This document shows positions 48,001-61,364 of a DNA stretch of 64,000 nucleotides, piece by piece; positions within the stretch are counted from its first letter, which is position 1, and each line of letters begins with the position of its first letter. The translations under genes and the position numbers were made by a program. The notes beneath the pieces are model-generated. The model saw only the letters and a program-made list of their open reading frames with translations. It was not told the origin of the DNA and made no database searches. Origin of the DNA: Meghimatium bilineatum. Lineage: Eukaryota > Mollusca > Gastropoda > Stylommatophora > Philomycidae. The stretch is taken from NCBI GenBank assembly GCA_034231615.1, contig CM067299.1, forward strand, positions 18,070,498 to 18,134,497. The letters run 5' to 3'.

Positions 48001-51000
48001 TTAAAATCCGGCTCGTGAATTCTTGTTTAAAAATTTCATTCTTTCAGAAATCCCTATGGATTATCGCATGTAGCTACGAATGCAGGTGTTATGAGTGGTA
48101 TTCTTGGCTGCTAGTAGCTGCGTACCGATAGGGAGAGATGTAGATGAATAAGATCAATCATCTACGCTTTTTAAATGTTTATTTCAATAGATTTCACCGA
48201 AGACGGATGTGTCTGGCCATTGGCGCAAATAAAACGGTGACACAACACATTTTCATTCTCTGGACTACATTCTGCTGGAAATCTAGTAGGACCATGGTCC
48301 TGCTACAAGGGAGATCCAGCGGGAGTTTGAGAATTAACGCTGAATAATAATAATAAAAATTTCAATAGATAAAGAATGTATTGCAGAATGTAACACATTG
48401 ACATGAAATTTGAGAACCACTGAACAACACCTTCTATATTGAGTTGATAACCATCTATCAGCTGCATCAGACAGCACCGGCTGTTTATAAAATAACAATT
48501 TGCTCCCAATGTTTATAACATGTGTTTATAAATGTTTAAACATAAAGACAATTAAAATAAATCATTGTTGTTAATGTATATGCCATATTAACATAAACAT
48601 AGACCACAGATTGATAGACAATGTAAAACAATAAAGAAACAAGGGGATGATAGTTGGTTCACGTATACACTGGAACATCTGGTTCAATCCGGCAAATTTT
48701 GTCTTTCTGTGTAAAGGAACCAGACATTACATTATGTATATTTATGTGAAGATCTTCCTAAGAATCTTCCTGGCATAGTAGTTAGGCCGTACGCGTTGCT
48801 AACAATACATTGTGCCTTCCTGTGTGAAGACACCTACAGATACAATGTGTGTTCAAATATAAGACAAATACAAATACATTGTTCCTTTCTGCTTGAAGAC
48901 ACCAACATATACATTTGTGCCTTCCTGTGAAGACACCTACCAATACATTGTATCCTGTGTGAAGACACCCACAAATACATTGTTCCTTCCTGTGTGAAGA
49001 CACTCACAAATACATTGTGCCTTCCTGTGTGAAGACACCCACAAATACAATGTGTGTTCAAATATAAGACAAATACAAATACATTGTTCCTTTCTGCTTG
49101 AAGACACCAACGTATACATTTGTTCCTTCCTGTGTGAAGACACCCACAAATACATTGTTCCTTCCTGTGTGAAGACACCCACAAATACATTGTTCCTTCC
49201 TGTGTGAAGACACACACAAATACATTGTTCCTTCCTGTGTGAAGACACCTACATATACATTGTGCCTTCTTGTGTGAAGACACCCACAAATACATCGCGC
49301 CTTCCTATATGAAGACACCTACCAATAAACTACATTTACTTATATGAAAATCACCTTTGCAACCTCTCGATTTTTCACATCAGATTTGGATACGGGGAAT
49401 TTCCATTCATGTAGATATTTAAACTTATATATTCTCAGTGACCCAGTGAGTTATTGGTTGTGACTTCTTCTAGTATTTCCAGAGAGGACTCGCTTCGTTC
49501 CCTCTCCCTTAGTCACTCCCATTTCTATCATTCTCTGAATATGTACATTCTTTCAGCACCCTCTACATCGCTTTGTAGTGTATCTGTGACTGTTCTAATT
49601 AACACAGGTCAGTCTTTTCTCATCGGTTTGCCATCCACTATAGTTTTAGCTTTCAATGTATCAATTCGTTCTTTACCGTGCATGATATGGACAGTAAATC
49701 CAGTTAAGAAGAGTATCCCACTCCACCTACATCATGCATTTTCCTGTCTTTGCGCAGAATACTCTTAGAGTCTATGTGGGTGTTGGTAGTTGCGTCGTAG
49801 ACCAAGTGAGAGCAGTTGTAACTAATACTCTTAGTGTCTCCGTGGGTGTTAGTGGTTGCGTCTTAGACCAAGTTAGAGCAGCTGTAACTGCCTTTATCAC
49901 CATTATGATGCTTGCTGTTGCGGTAGGATATGAAGTATATTTTTCGACAACTATCTTGCGATTTTGGTAGCCGACGAAGCCACATCCGCATTTTACCGTT
50001 TCCGCTACAACTGAGCCATCTGTGTAAATAATTATATAGTGTAGCTTTGAGTACTGTTGTGTGATTTCTTGCATCATTCCCTCAGTGGACCATGAAGGCC
50101 CCTATTTAATCCACGGTTGGGACAGGATTTCTTCTTTCGGAAGTACAATCAAAATCCCTCGTGTAAATGTTGCGCCATCTGCTATATCAAAGCGGCCTTT
50201 ATTTCTACAGCCCATAAAAAGCCTCCATGCACTCCTTCACAGGAAAACATACAGTAACCAAAGATTCCCTCAGCCTTGGTTGCAGCCACATGGCGACACA
50301 CTCTCCCCAGTTATATCACAACATTCGTCAAGGACTTTCTCTCTTTATTTACTTCCATCCATTCACACTAACTTCCTGCTTTTTCTAGACTCTGAGTAGA
50401 GTATAGTCTGCCATCCAAGACTTTCCTCGTTGGATGCGCCTTTTGTATATGGCATCTAGAGGTTGTTGTATAGACTGACGGTCATTTTTGGTAAATTTAA
50501 CGTATTCTTTTACCTACGCAACTGCATGTTTTACCTTGATGCTGGTTACTTTTAGAATCAAACTCATGGCAGTAATTTATGCTCGGTCAATGAATACTGA
50601 CCACAAGGTAGTACCCCAACACTGAAGTCAGCCATCCCAATAATGTCCTCAACCAACATGTAAGCTTATTTAAAACAACAGAAAAGGCTATAAGTCCATA
50701 AGTGAAATGTAGTGAAGAACGCGGTTCTGTTAATCCAGTCACCACGACCCCCGAGTTCATAAACAGTGTTGCCATTCTGTGCTCCCCTTTAAAGCCCCGG
50801 TAACACAGAAGCGAGGTAGTATTTAATTTAAACACACAAAAATCAACACAATAATAATGTCGATTAACAGATCATAGTGACATAACCTTGCACCCATGTC
50901 TAAATTTGTGTTATTTTGAACTAAAAATTTGTTTTATAGAACATAGATTACAACATATTCAATTTCAAGCTGATGGCTCGTGCTTTGGGTGTTTATCTGT

Positions 51001-54000
51001 AGAGTGTTTTGGGTGTCTATCTTATTTGGGTGTTTATCTTATTCATCTTGTTTTTAATGGTACATTTGTTGTTTGATGTTTTATTTTCTGCGTTCGCTTT
51101 TGTATGTCGACTGATATTTCTTTCTTGGAATCTAAGTAATTTTAACGTGAAAACGTTATAAAGTTAGTTTCACAGTAAAACTGCGATATTGGCGTCTTTC
51201 TGTTTAGCATATCTTATTTAGGCAAGTAGTACTCAAGCACGTGAAGACCCCCCAACACATCTGCAGGGCAGCGACTCTGTATCGAGTCCATATCTAGAGG
51301 AGGTAGGAAGTTCATTTCTTGTATCCCTCCGCACTGAAGATTTGTCCGAGACAGTAGTTCAGGCGATCACATGCCAGGCGATATCTTTTAGCGTAGCCCC
51401 TCAAAGCAAAAGTTCCTCAATGTAGCCCCTCAAATCAAATCTGTGTTTCTTGTTCTGTTCCTTCTCAAATTCCGACGGGATGCAGTACGGAGAAAGGAAT
51501 TGCGCCTTTCGATCTAACACATCCGTTGCTTCTCTATGGGATTGTACCCACCCAGGGCCGGTCTTAGGCCATTGCAACCTATGCGGCCGCATTGGGCCCC
51601 GCACTTCATAGGCTCATAAATTAATATTAGAATTTATTTTATTATCCTCTTCCCTACCCAGACTGGGCCCCGCGCAATCCGTTTCGCATTGGGGACCGGC
51701 CCTGTTAGGACCGGCCCTGTACCCACCCCCCAAAAACCCATCCTTAGTCGCTTCTTACGACATACATGACAAGTCACAATTCTCCTATTCTTTGCTCCTA
51801 TTTATAGCGACATTATCAATACTATGCATTATATCTTTCAATGTGGTAACTTAATATACTGTGTTTTATTTTTTTTCTTCGCACATTCAGAGTCCTCTAG
51901 GCCAGTGTTTCCCAACTTTTTTTTAACCATGCCCCAGCTAAGTCTTTCTAAAATTCTGATTTCCCCCCCCCCCCCCCCAAGTTACATATACATATTTTTT
52001 ATTCAAAAATTGTATTATTCCCCCATGAATTGCCCCCTGAACAATCAAATTGCCCCCCTGAACAATCAAATTGCCCCCATGTGTGGCGTGGGCCCCACGT
52101 TGGGAAACACTGCTCTAGGCGAAATCTGTTCTAGTCATCTGATCTTGTTCTAATCATCGGTATTATAGCTTTTGGATCGCCTACTAAGAAGAACCTGCAT
52201 TGATAAGCATAAATGAAGTCAAGAATATAGTTATAATATGACTGCCTCAGACTTCGCCTTTCATCGGAAATCCCGTCTCTCACCACAGCTGAGAAAATCC
52301 ATCATGATCTATAACCTAGCTTCATACACCAATATAAAAGCTTGACGTCTTTTCTAGATTTATTAGTTATAATTTCAGGGTTGGTTCTCAAATTCCCGCT
52401 GGAAATCTTTGCAGCCTGATAATGTCTCCTACCAGATTTCCAACAAGATGTAGTCCAGAGAACGGAAATGAGTTATTATTGCCATTTTATTTGCGTCTAT
52501 TACCCTACACATCCAACTTCGACGGGGGTGAATAATACTTTCATTGTTTTACTAATTTCACTGTATGGTGTACATCTGTAACCATATCGCTTCATACTGC
52601 ACGCTGGTCTCCAATCTGAAAATGTCCCACAGTCATTACTTGCTGTATTTCAATATCTGCTTTCTTATTGAAAACCATATCTGTATTGTTTGCTAGTGTC
52701 AGCTTTAAGCTCGTTCTGGCCGTGCTTTGGTTCGTTCTGACCGGCCATGATCAAGTTTGCTATTGAATGTACCGTAGTTACAAATATGTTCAAACTTTTC
52801 CATTCGTTACTTCTATGCTGTAATTCATTATTATACTCATGTTTACATTGTCATTATTATTGTCTTCTATTTGACCGATATCTCTAATCTACTGTATGGT
52901 ATTTATATGTTTTGCTTTGTTATACAGTGAAAATGAGCAACCAAAAAAGAGGGGATGTAACCAAAAATACTTTTTAAAAAATGTCTTTGAAATTCTGAAG
53001 GACGCTGTAGAATTTATTGCTAACAGCCAAAAATGTTTTCTTAACTGCAAAAGAGTGGTTGCTTTTGAAATGAACCTTCTTTTCGCCTTCACTGTCGAGT
53101 CCAATATCAAATGTTGACCACGAGTACTGTATCCGGTAGTCCATTTTGTTAGGAACACTGTTTTCAACTAGCAACATCTGAGACTTGCCAACATCTGAGC
53201 TTTATCATAATTTCCTCTATGTGACTGTTTAGCATGGAAGTTTACAGCTTGGCTGAGATATCGTATAATCATTTCGAAGCTCAGGGAGCAGTGCATATAG
53301 TCTTTTTAGATCAGTCTGGCGGGCCAGTTAAAATGGCTTGGTGGACTGAGCTGACCCTCGGGTCGTATTTTACCTGCACCTCGGTTAAATGCATATTTTG
53401 ATTTCAACAAAATCGATATTATTCTGTTTGGTGGTCTTGTGTGCAGAGTCATAGCACACTATATTAAACAGCTTCAAAGTGAATTTTACTGTCCCGCAGG
53501 CATTGTTGCGTGTTTACTGAATTAGCATATTTTGATGTCTCTATGTTTTACCCAGGCCAGTTGTTCAACTACAAAACAGATGATGGCGGGAAAAGCTTTA
53601 GTTCCACGCCTGAAGGAAGGCCGGAAGACGATGACACGTACATGGGTAAGCCAGCTTGTTACTTAGTCACGTGTTACTAACGTCTCTAACCTTTTGTTTC
53701 AACACAGGTCAGCTTTTCCAATACGATGCCACAAGTGGTCAGAAAGTTAAAGAAACCAAAGAGGGTCCGACAGATAATGATTACGGTTACTTGGGTAACA
53801 TTTTCCAATCTGGCAGTTTTCGTATTTGACTGAAATGTACATTGTTTTCGGCTTTGGGTCGATTTCTGTTCCGATTCTTAACTTTTTTTTTTTAAATTCC
53901 AAATTATAATTTCTGCTATTTTTTTTTTATTCTGCGCATAAACTTCAAAATTTGTTTTTAATTGCTTTATGTGTAACACAAGTGTTCTTACACACTTTTT

Positions 54001-57000
54001 TAAACAGCACAATTAAGGCTTTCAAATGCTTCTAAAACGTCACAACAGCTTGTTTTCATAAAAAAATGTTGGAAGGAAATAAATGAAAACTTTGCTATCT
54101 AACAGTTATTTTGACTAAAATTACATTTTGACAAACCTAACAACTTAACTAAACTATCGTCAGGACTAAGGAGTTATTGCCAAATGGGTGACTAATATAT
54201 TGGATGGAACAGCGAACTTCCGTCCAAAAATATGAATGCGTTATGAGCAGTCCATCTTTTAGTGGAATTGGTAGTAACAAGGAAAGAGCAATTATAATTA
54301 TGGCTTTCTATTCTTTTAAAACTAAGACGCAGGTTATTATTTTTTTTAAAATGTAGGAAAGTAAATTAAAACATTGCTATGTAACAGTAACTTTGACTAA
54401 AATTACGTTTTGAAGATTCATCAAATTAAACTATCGGTTGAGCTCAGTAGTTAAGTGCTATCAGCGGCCCTCTCGTTGGTCCTGTCGACGGTCCTTTCAT
54501 CTGAACTGGCTGATGGACAGAGTATATGTGCAGAAATCCGAGTACCATGAAACGTAAATATTTGAAATATAAGACTTGCTAGCTAATTGAAAAAAAGCCT
54601 TCTAAAATGATTCATGTGATTGTTCTTCGATGCCGACACAAAGTACAGGCATGACCTTGTGCTATTTATAAAGACCTTTCAACTGAATTAATTAGGCCCC
54701 CATTTGTTAAGTTTTCGATTATTCTTGTGAGTTTTGGTTGGTCACTATTTACATACTTGGAATCGCATGCCAAATATAGCCAAGGCGACTACAAGCATAT
54801 AAATAGTGACGAACCGAAAGCCTAACAAGGACCTTGTACGGTCACGTGTCAATTTTAGATAACGGGTCTTTTTTAAGACTGTCGTTGTATAGACCCTAAT
54901 CATTCCGACCAATAAAAATCACTGGAAAAGTCAAACTAATAATTATATAAGGTTTGTTTTCCAATTTTCCAACATGTCTTATAATGTCGATGGTCTCGGA
55001 TAAAGTCAACTATATAAAGCTAGGTCGCTGTGACTGAATTACCAGAACCGCGACCTCCGCTAAGTTTTTATTTTTAAAAGCACTATTACTTAATTCGACA
55101 AACGTATGCAGTTCAAATGAGCGTGTCTCATTGTAAGAGATACTTAGAGATGAAGCCCATGCTCTGCACATTTTACTATATTTTCCTAACATTTCAGCTC
55201 ACAGCTCATTGTAGCTAGAATTACTAACCCCTCTGAAGTGACGCAATAGCTAAATAGGTCCCATAATTGTAAAAAAGAACGACTAAGAGTGTCAAACTAG
55301 AACCGAATTGTTAAACACATTGAAGTTTCGAGCTGCAGGTCTGCGTATAGTTACATATTTTCCTAGATTGGTTAGCCACAATATAAAACAGGGTTTAATA
55401 AAAATTAGCACAGATTTAATTAATACTGAAGGCATAGCTGTGGCGTGGCCCTCACAAATAAGTCTATATATATTGTCAACGGTCACAGTTGTAAGTATGA
55501 TTGTGCTAAGATGGGGTTAGGTGGAAGGGTTTATATACAAAAACTAGGCACTTCATTTACGATTATATTTTTCTGGAAAATCCACTAAATTCCCCGTAGG
55601 TCTGTTGTAATAAATGTAAGGGTCGGTGTTTAAATCATCATTTAAAATGTTCAGGTGGGCTAAATATTCCACTTTCCTAAAAGTGGTTGAAACCCTACAT
55701 ACAAATACCTCCCCTCCCCCATCTGACATATCAGCAGGCACGCATGCATTAAAAAAATCTACTAATCTAATAAATCTATTTTTAAAAACCAGCAAAACAC
55801 ATGCTCTATCGCTTGTTCACACATACATATATATATATATATATACAAATATAATATGCGTGACTTTATTGAATCTATCAAAAGGAACATTCTCGAGCCC
55901 ACTGTTGAACAACAAAACTCACAACATAGAAGCTTAATTATTTATGTATTCATAGTCCACTCTTACCATTATATCCAAGCTACATGTAATAGTTTTCACT
56001 ATACTCACGAAAGTTATGCACTATTCAACAGTCATGCAAGTCACACGCTGTTACTGCAGTCCTATATATAGCCTATATATAGCATATATAGGCATATATA
56101 TTTATACAAGCGTACAGTACACATACATTTATAAGCATGACATGCTTTCTGCACGTTTTTACCTACCAATCGTTTAAATGTTTGCATGAGAAATATGTTT
56201 AATAACAACACTAACCTGCTTGAAAATAGATCCTGTTTGTGGTGAGAGAAACAACAATGATTTAATTCACTTTCATAATTGTTGTAATTAACCTTAAAAA
56301 TATAATCGTTAAACAAGAACTAACACGAATCAAATGAAAAACATGAAACACATCTAAAACAGAGATAGTGAAGTTAAGCAGAACACCGGGAAAGTTAAAT
56401 GTATCTGACAATGGTACAAAACTGAAGCAGGCCTCGGAATTCAAATATTTAGGAAGCGGCATTACAGATGATGGCAAACTCGATAGAGAGATTGAAACAC
56501 GGTCAAACAGCCAGCGTTGAGATTTATTAACTATCACCAGTACTCAAACACCAATCATTCTTCATGGCTAGAAAACGAGAATTGATAAACAATATTTTTA
56601 TATAAAATCTGTATTACCAACATCAAACATGGCCATTGACAAAGACACTAATTAAAAAGATCACAGCGTGTGTTGTGAGATTTTTTAGGAAAGCCATAAA
56701 TGTCATCAGAAGAAACCGAAGGAGAAATTAATATATGAAAGAAGTAAACACAATCTAATGTCAAGACTACATCGAAAGACATCACACTAATTGGCTCGTC
56801 GGCCATTTATTAGAATGGAACCAGCGAAATCAGCCCTTCGCACATACAACAGCAGAAGATCGATTTACAACCCGCGCGAGAGAGGAAGACCAAGAGCTGG
56901 ATGGTGGAGACAATCAAAGAAACCTTAAAGAGACACCGGCTGACCATGGCCAGTTGCTGCCCAAATGACCAAAGTCAGACTACTTCACACCCACCCCCCT

Positions 57001-60000
57001 CGATGTTTTACGGCACAAGTGTAAATCACAATATATAAATAAGATTGCTTATTTATTAACATATAGGCTTGCTGCAAACTCAGTTTGAGAACCACTAATG
57101 TCTATGCTTGCTTTGATATTGACTATTATGTCCTTTCAGAATTATCGCATGTTTTTGATTGACATCAGGGCAATAGATATAACTTTGTTAAAGAACGGAA
57201 AAGAAGAATGAGTTTTTACATACAAATATTCCTCTGTTTTTCTTCAGTGCTTATTCTCAAACTGCCACCGAATCTCTCCTGTATCAATACATTAGAAACC
57301 ATGTTAGGTTTCCAGCAGGATATAGCCCAAAGAGTGTTCCATGTATCGTTAATTCGGTTACTTAATGTATCTGAGGTTTGACCTTTAAAATCTTCCACAG
57401 TATCTGGTATCTACGGCCCTGATAGACATTTTTTTGTTGCTATTATCTTGCCAGCATGTGCATGTTACAGCCATACTAATATATAAGCCTACATGGCTTT
57501 TAAATGCAACTTTAAAAATGAAGGATTGTTAATAAAACTGAAACATATTTTTATTTCATACAACTTTTGAAAATGTTAAGATAGTTATCAAATATAATGA
57601 TTAACTCTTTGTATGCTGCAAGTCTATTACATAATGTATGGATGTGAGCATGATATGCATACGGTTCGCCTACTTAATAATCAGTTTTGTTCCTTCTGTC
57701 AATTAAGCTCGTAAATGCCCGGAGACCGTGCATATTGTCTTAAAATAAGAAAAGGGGAGTTTGCGAAAGACTTGTGCGATAAAAGCTGCATTCCCTTGCA
57801 GTAGCCATGTCATGTTTAGGGTGGGTAGTTAAAATTAATTTAAACTAAGTGTAACTAATTGGAAGATTCAATTAAGCTGTTTGTATTTGCTTAATAGGTT
57901 ACGGTCTCGAGTCTCGCTCGTGACGTCTTTATGAAGTGGATTTTTCTCAGAGGATTATCGCTTGTTATAGAGTTACGTGTCATGAGTGGCACTCTTGGTA
58001 AGGGTGTGCCGCTTTGTATAGAAAGATGGAGTGCATATAGGAAAACATGAGTAGAATTAAGTAAAACCTCTTTGACTTTTGAATGAAAGTTTGTAATACG
58101 TTAATTGTTGCATACATGAACAACAGACAATGATTAATGTTATATATATATATATATATATGCATATTATGGACGCTTTCAATATGTTAAATGATAGGAA
58201 CATTGTTAATTATATAATACTAAAAGGTAATGGTTGTTTTAATTCTTAGGGTTAGGGTTAGTACATGTTAGTGTTAGGGCTAGTATATGTTAGTTATTGA
58301 TTCATTATGGAACAGCAGCGAGGCACACATATAAGAAATGTATATATTACTTACAAATGTAAATTTGATTATACTTCTTACAAAGTAACAAAATATAGTA
58401 TAACATTGCATATGTAGTTCCTATATATATGAGATTCATCCAAAGTAGGGTAGTTAACATAATGTATTACAGAGTTACATGTAAGCAATGATCATATTAC
58501 TTTAGGAAGTAAAAGGTAGCCTGATCTTAATTTGATAGACGTTCACATGTAAATTGATGTAACTCTTCTATTAATTGGCAATATTTGGCATTGGCATAGG
58601 TTTGTGTCGTAATAATTTACATTCGTCGTCTTTTGTGCATTTCTTGATAAATACCTTTTGGTTGAAACGTTGAATATGTTTTGTGTATTGTGATGTGTAT
58701 GTTTTCTTGTGTTTTCACTTTTGGTATCTGCGTGTGTGTGTGTGCGTGTGTATAGGGGGCGGGGTGTTGGTGGGGAGAACTGCTATGGTGAAAGAGGAGT
58801 TAGGAGAAGTGGAGGGGGGGGGTCTACAAAAGTTCGACAGTTGTTGTCAAGTGATAGGAGGGTTGACAAAAGTTCGACAGTTGTTGTCAAGTGATAGGAG
58901 GGTTGACAAAAGTTCGACAGTTGTTGTCAAGTGATAGGAGGGTTGACAAAAGTTGACGTTAACAATACTGTTTTCTTACACAAATTAAATTATTTGAATT
59001 ATAAAAATATTTCTAAAAATATGAAACAAATCATAAGTTTTTCGTACTTTTCCAGCTAAACATTTTTAGAAATCAGGGGAAGGGGGTTTGATATATTTAT
59101 ACAAGGTCCTCTGAAATCTTGACAGTTGTTGACAAAGAATGTGGGGGGGGGGGGGGGGTATAGAAACAATATCGAAAACATTTTGACGTAATATATGAAC
59201 AAGTGCCAATACATTTTTCTCTCTTGATATGTCCTAAACAGCCTAAGACTGCTTTTTATGCTAAAATCTGGCTTATTCTGTGTTTTGACAATATCAATGA
59301 CATTTCAGAGTATATCTTCTTCTTCAGCGTTCATTCTCAAATTCCCACTGGATATCTCTTGTAACAGGACAATGATCCTACAAGATTTCCAGTTGGATGT
59401 AGTCCAGAGAATGGAAATGCGTTGAGTTGCCGTTTTATTTGCGCCAATGGCCCAACACATCCGTCTTCGGCGGGACAGAGTATATAATTTTAGAAATAAA
59501 TGTACGATTCGCGAACTATAACTATTGTATCTTTCTTTGGAGAACACGGGCAAGGGCAAAGATGCATGAAGTAGAAATGTGTTTGCAGCAAGACTCTTGG
59601 CTTGCAAGTCTCAGATGATGATTATGTATATTTCTTAACATACGCGAGTGCATTCATTGCTTGAATTGTGTATTTACTGTGTGTTAAAGGTGCATTATGT
59701 GATATGTGTTCTTTTGTATGTATTGGGTGATATGTATATTATGTGATATGTGATGTGCATCATATGTAATCTATGTATTGTGTTGTATGTGTTAAAAAGA
59801 AACTTTTTTTCTATTCATACATACATGTATATACATGTTCTCTCTCTCTTTATGGCGTATCCTTTACAGAACGTTCTCCTTACTGCCATTCCGTAAGCCT
59901 CTCGGTCTGTGCAAGCTGCCCAGCTTCTTCCAGTGTCATTTTCAGAAGGTCTTCGATGTCATGTGTCCATCATAGTCTTCATCTGCTTCTTGTTCTCTTC

Positions 60001-61317
60001 CCTGGAACTTTTCCCTCCATGAATAATTTTTCTAAACCGTTGTATACTAATATTAGAAAAGACAAACTCATTATCCTATTATGTTTTGATATATAAAAAT
60101 AAGTATCTTAAATTTCCGACAATGTGATATGCTTACAAATAGTTGATACATCATTGGATTAAATAAATGCTGACTTGTTGACATTTTAATCCGCTTTTCC
60201 ATTGAAATATCAGGGTATGCTAGTGCCATTGGAGAGTTTGATGGAGATAGTAGTGATGGTAAGTTACAAGTACAAGCTGTTATGTTTCTATATGTTTAGA
60301 GAAAATTGTTTTAGATAAAATAATGAACTCTCTCCCTCAGTCTCTCACTTGTTTGTTTCATTTTTCGGTCATAGAATGAGCTTTATTCATGATTTAGAAC
60401 CAATACTCACGTGGAAGACAGGTAATGAAGTGTTTTGTTTTGTTGTGTATACTATATCAATTCATGTAAACATCCGTCAGTGATAGTGTGTTAGTCGTCA
60501 TCAAGTAGAACTTCATTACCTGTCTTTCACGTGAGTATTATTTTCAATTATGTTCTACTAGCAGTACTCACTTCTATTGATTTAGAACACACCCGTGTGT
60601 TGTCGAGGCCCGAAAGGGGAGCAAAGAATAGCAACACTATTTACCTTCAGCGCATGTCGTAAAAGGTGACTAAGGAGGTTATGGGATGGAGTTGGCTGTC
60701 CCATCCCATATTGGGTCAGAGACCCAAAGCCATGCTGAAGTCGGATGTGTCAGGCCGAAAGGCGCAGATATCGCAGCTATGCTGTAAACCTTGACACAAC
60801 GCAATCCGTTCTCCGGACTACATCCTGCTAATATGTAGGAGTTTGAGAACGAACGCAGAAGAAGAAGACGAAGATTTAGAACCAGCGGGTCGGCATTGCG
60901 GTCAGTACCATAATTGTTCAGCTCTCCAGTCCATCCTCGGCGTCCCAATAAATTGTGATAATAGTTCCCTACAGCTTCATGTGGCATGCAGATAAATGAG
61001 CATTGCGTTTGTGTGTACTTTAAGGCTTGTCTCAAACAGGAGCTCTGAAAATACTTCCACGTGATGAATCCTGGAAATATGTAAATTCATGGGTAGTGAA
61101 TAGTCTGTATATTTAACGAATAAGCCCCGCACCAGGAATGGGTTGATCTTCAGGGTGAGGGATGGACGGGTACAATCATTTATTCGATTTTTATCATGAG
61201 AGTCATTAAAGTACTAGATGGATATTTCATCAGAGCAGACGTAAGCTACCCAAGCCAAATTCTACTGATGAACGTTTTCTTTTCCATTTTCGAGAAAATG
61301 TACGATATTCAGTAAAT

Positions 61318-61364
<47 letters not shown>

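Noticed and set aside
58248-58265. Telomere-like TTAGGG repeats
   Set aside because: Only about two copies; not a telomere or a convincing interstitial telomeric site.
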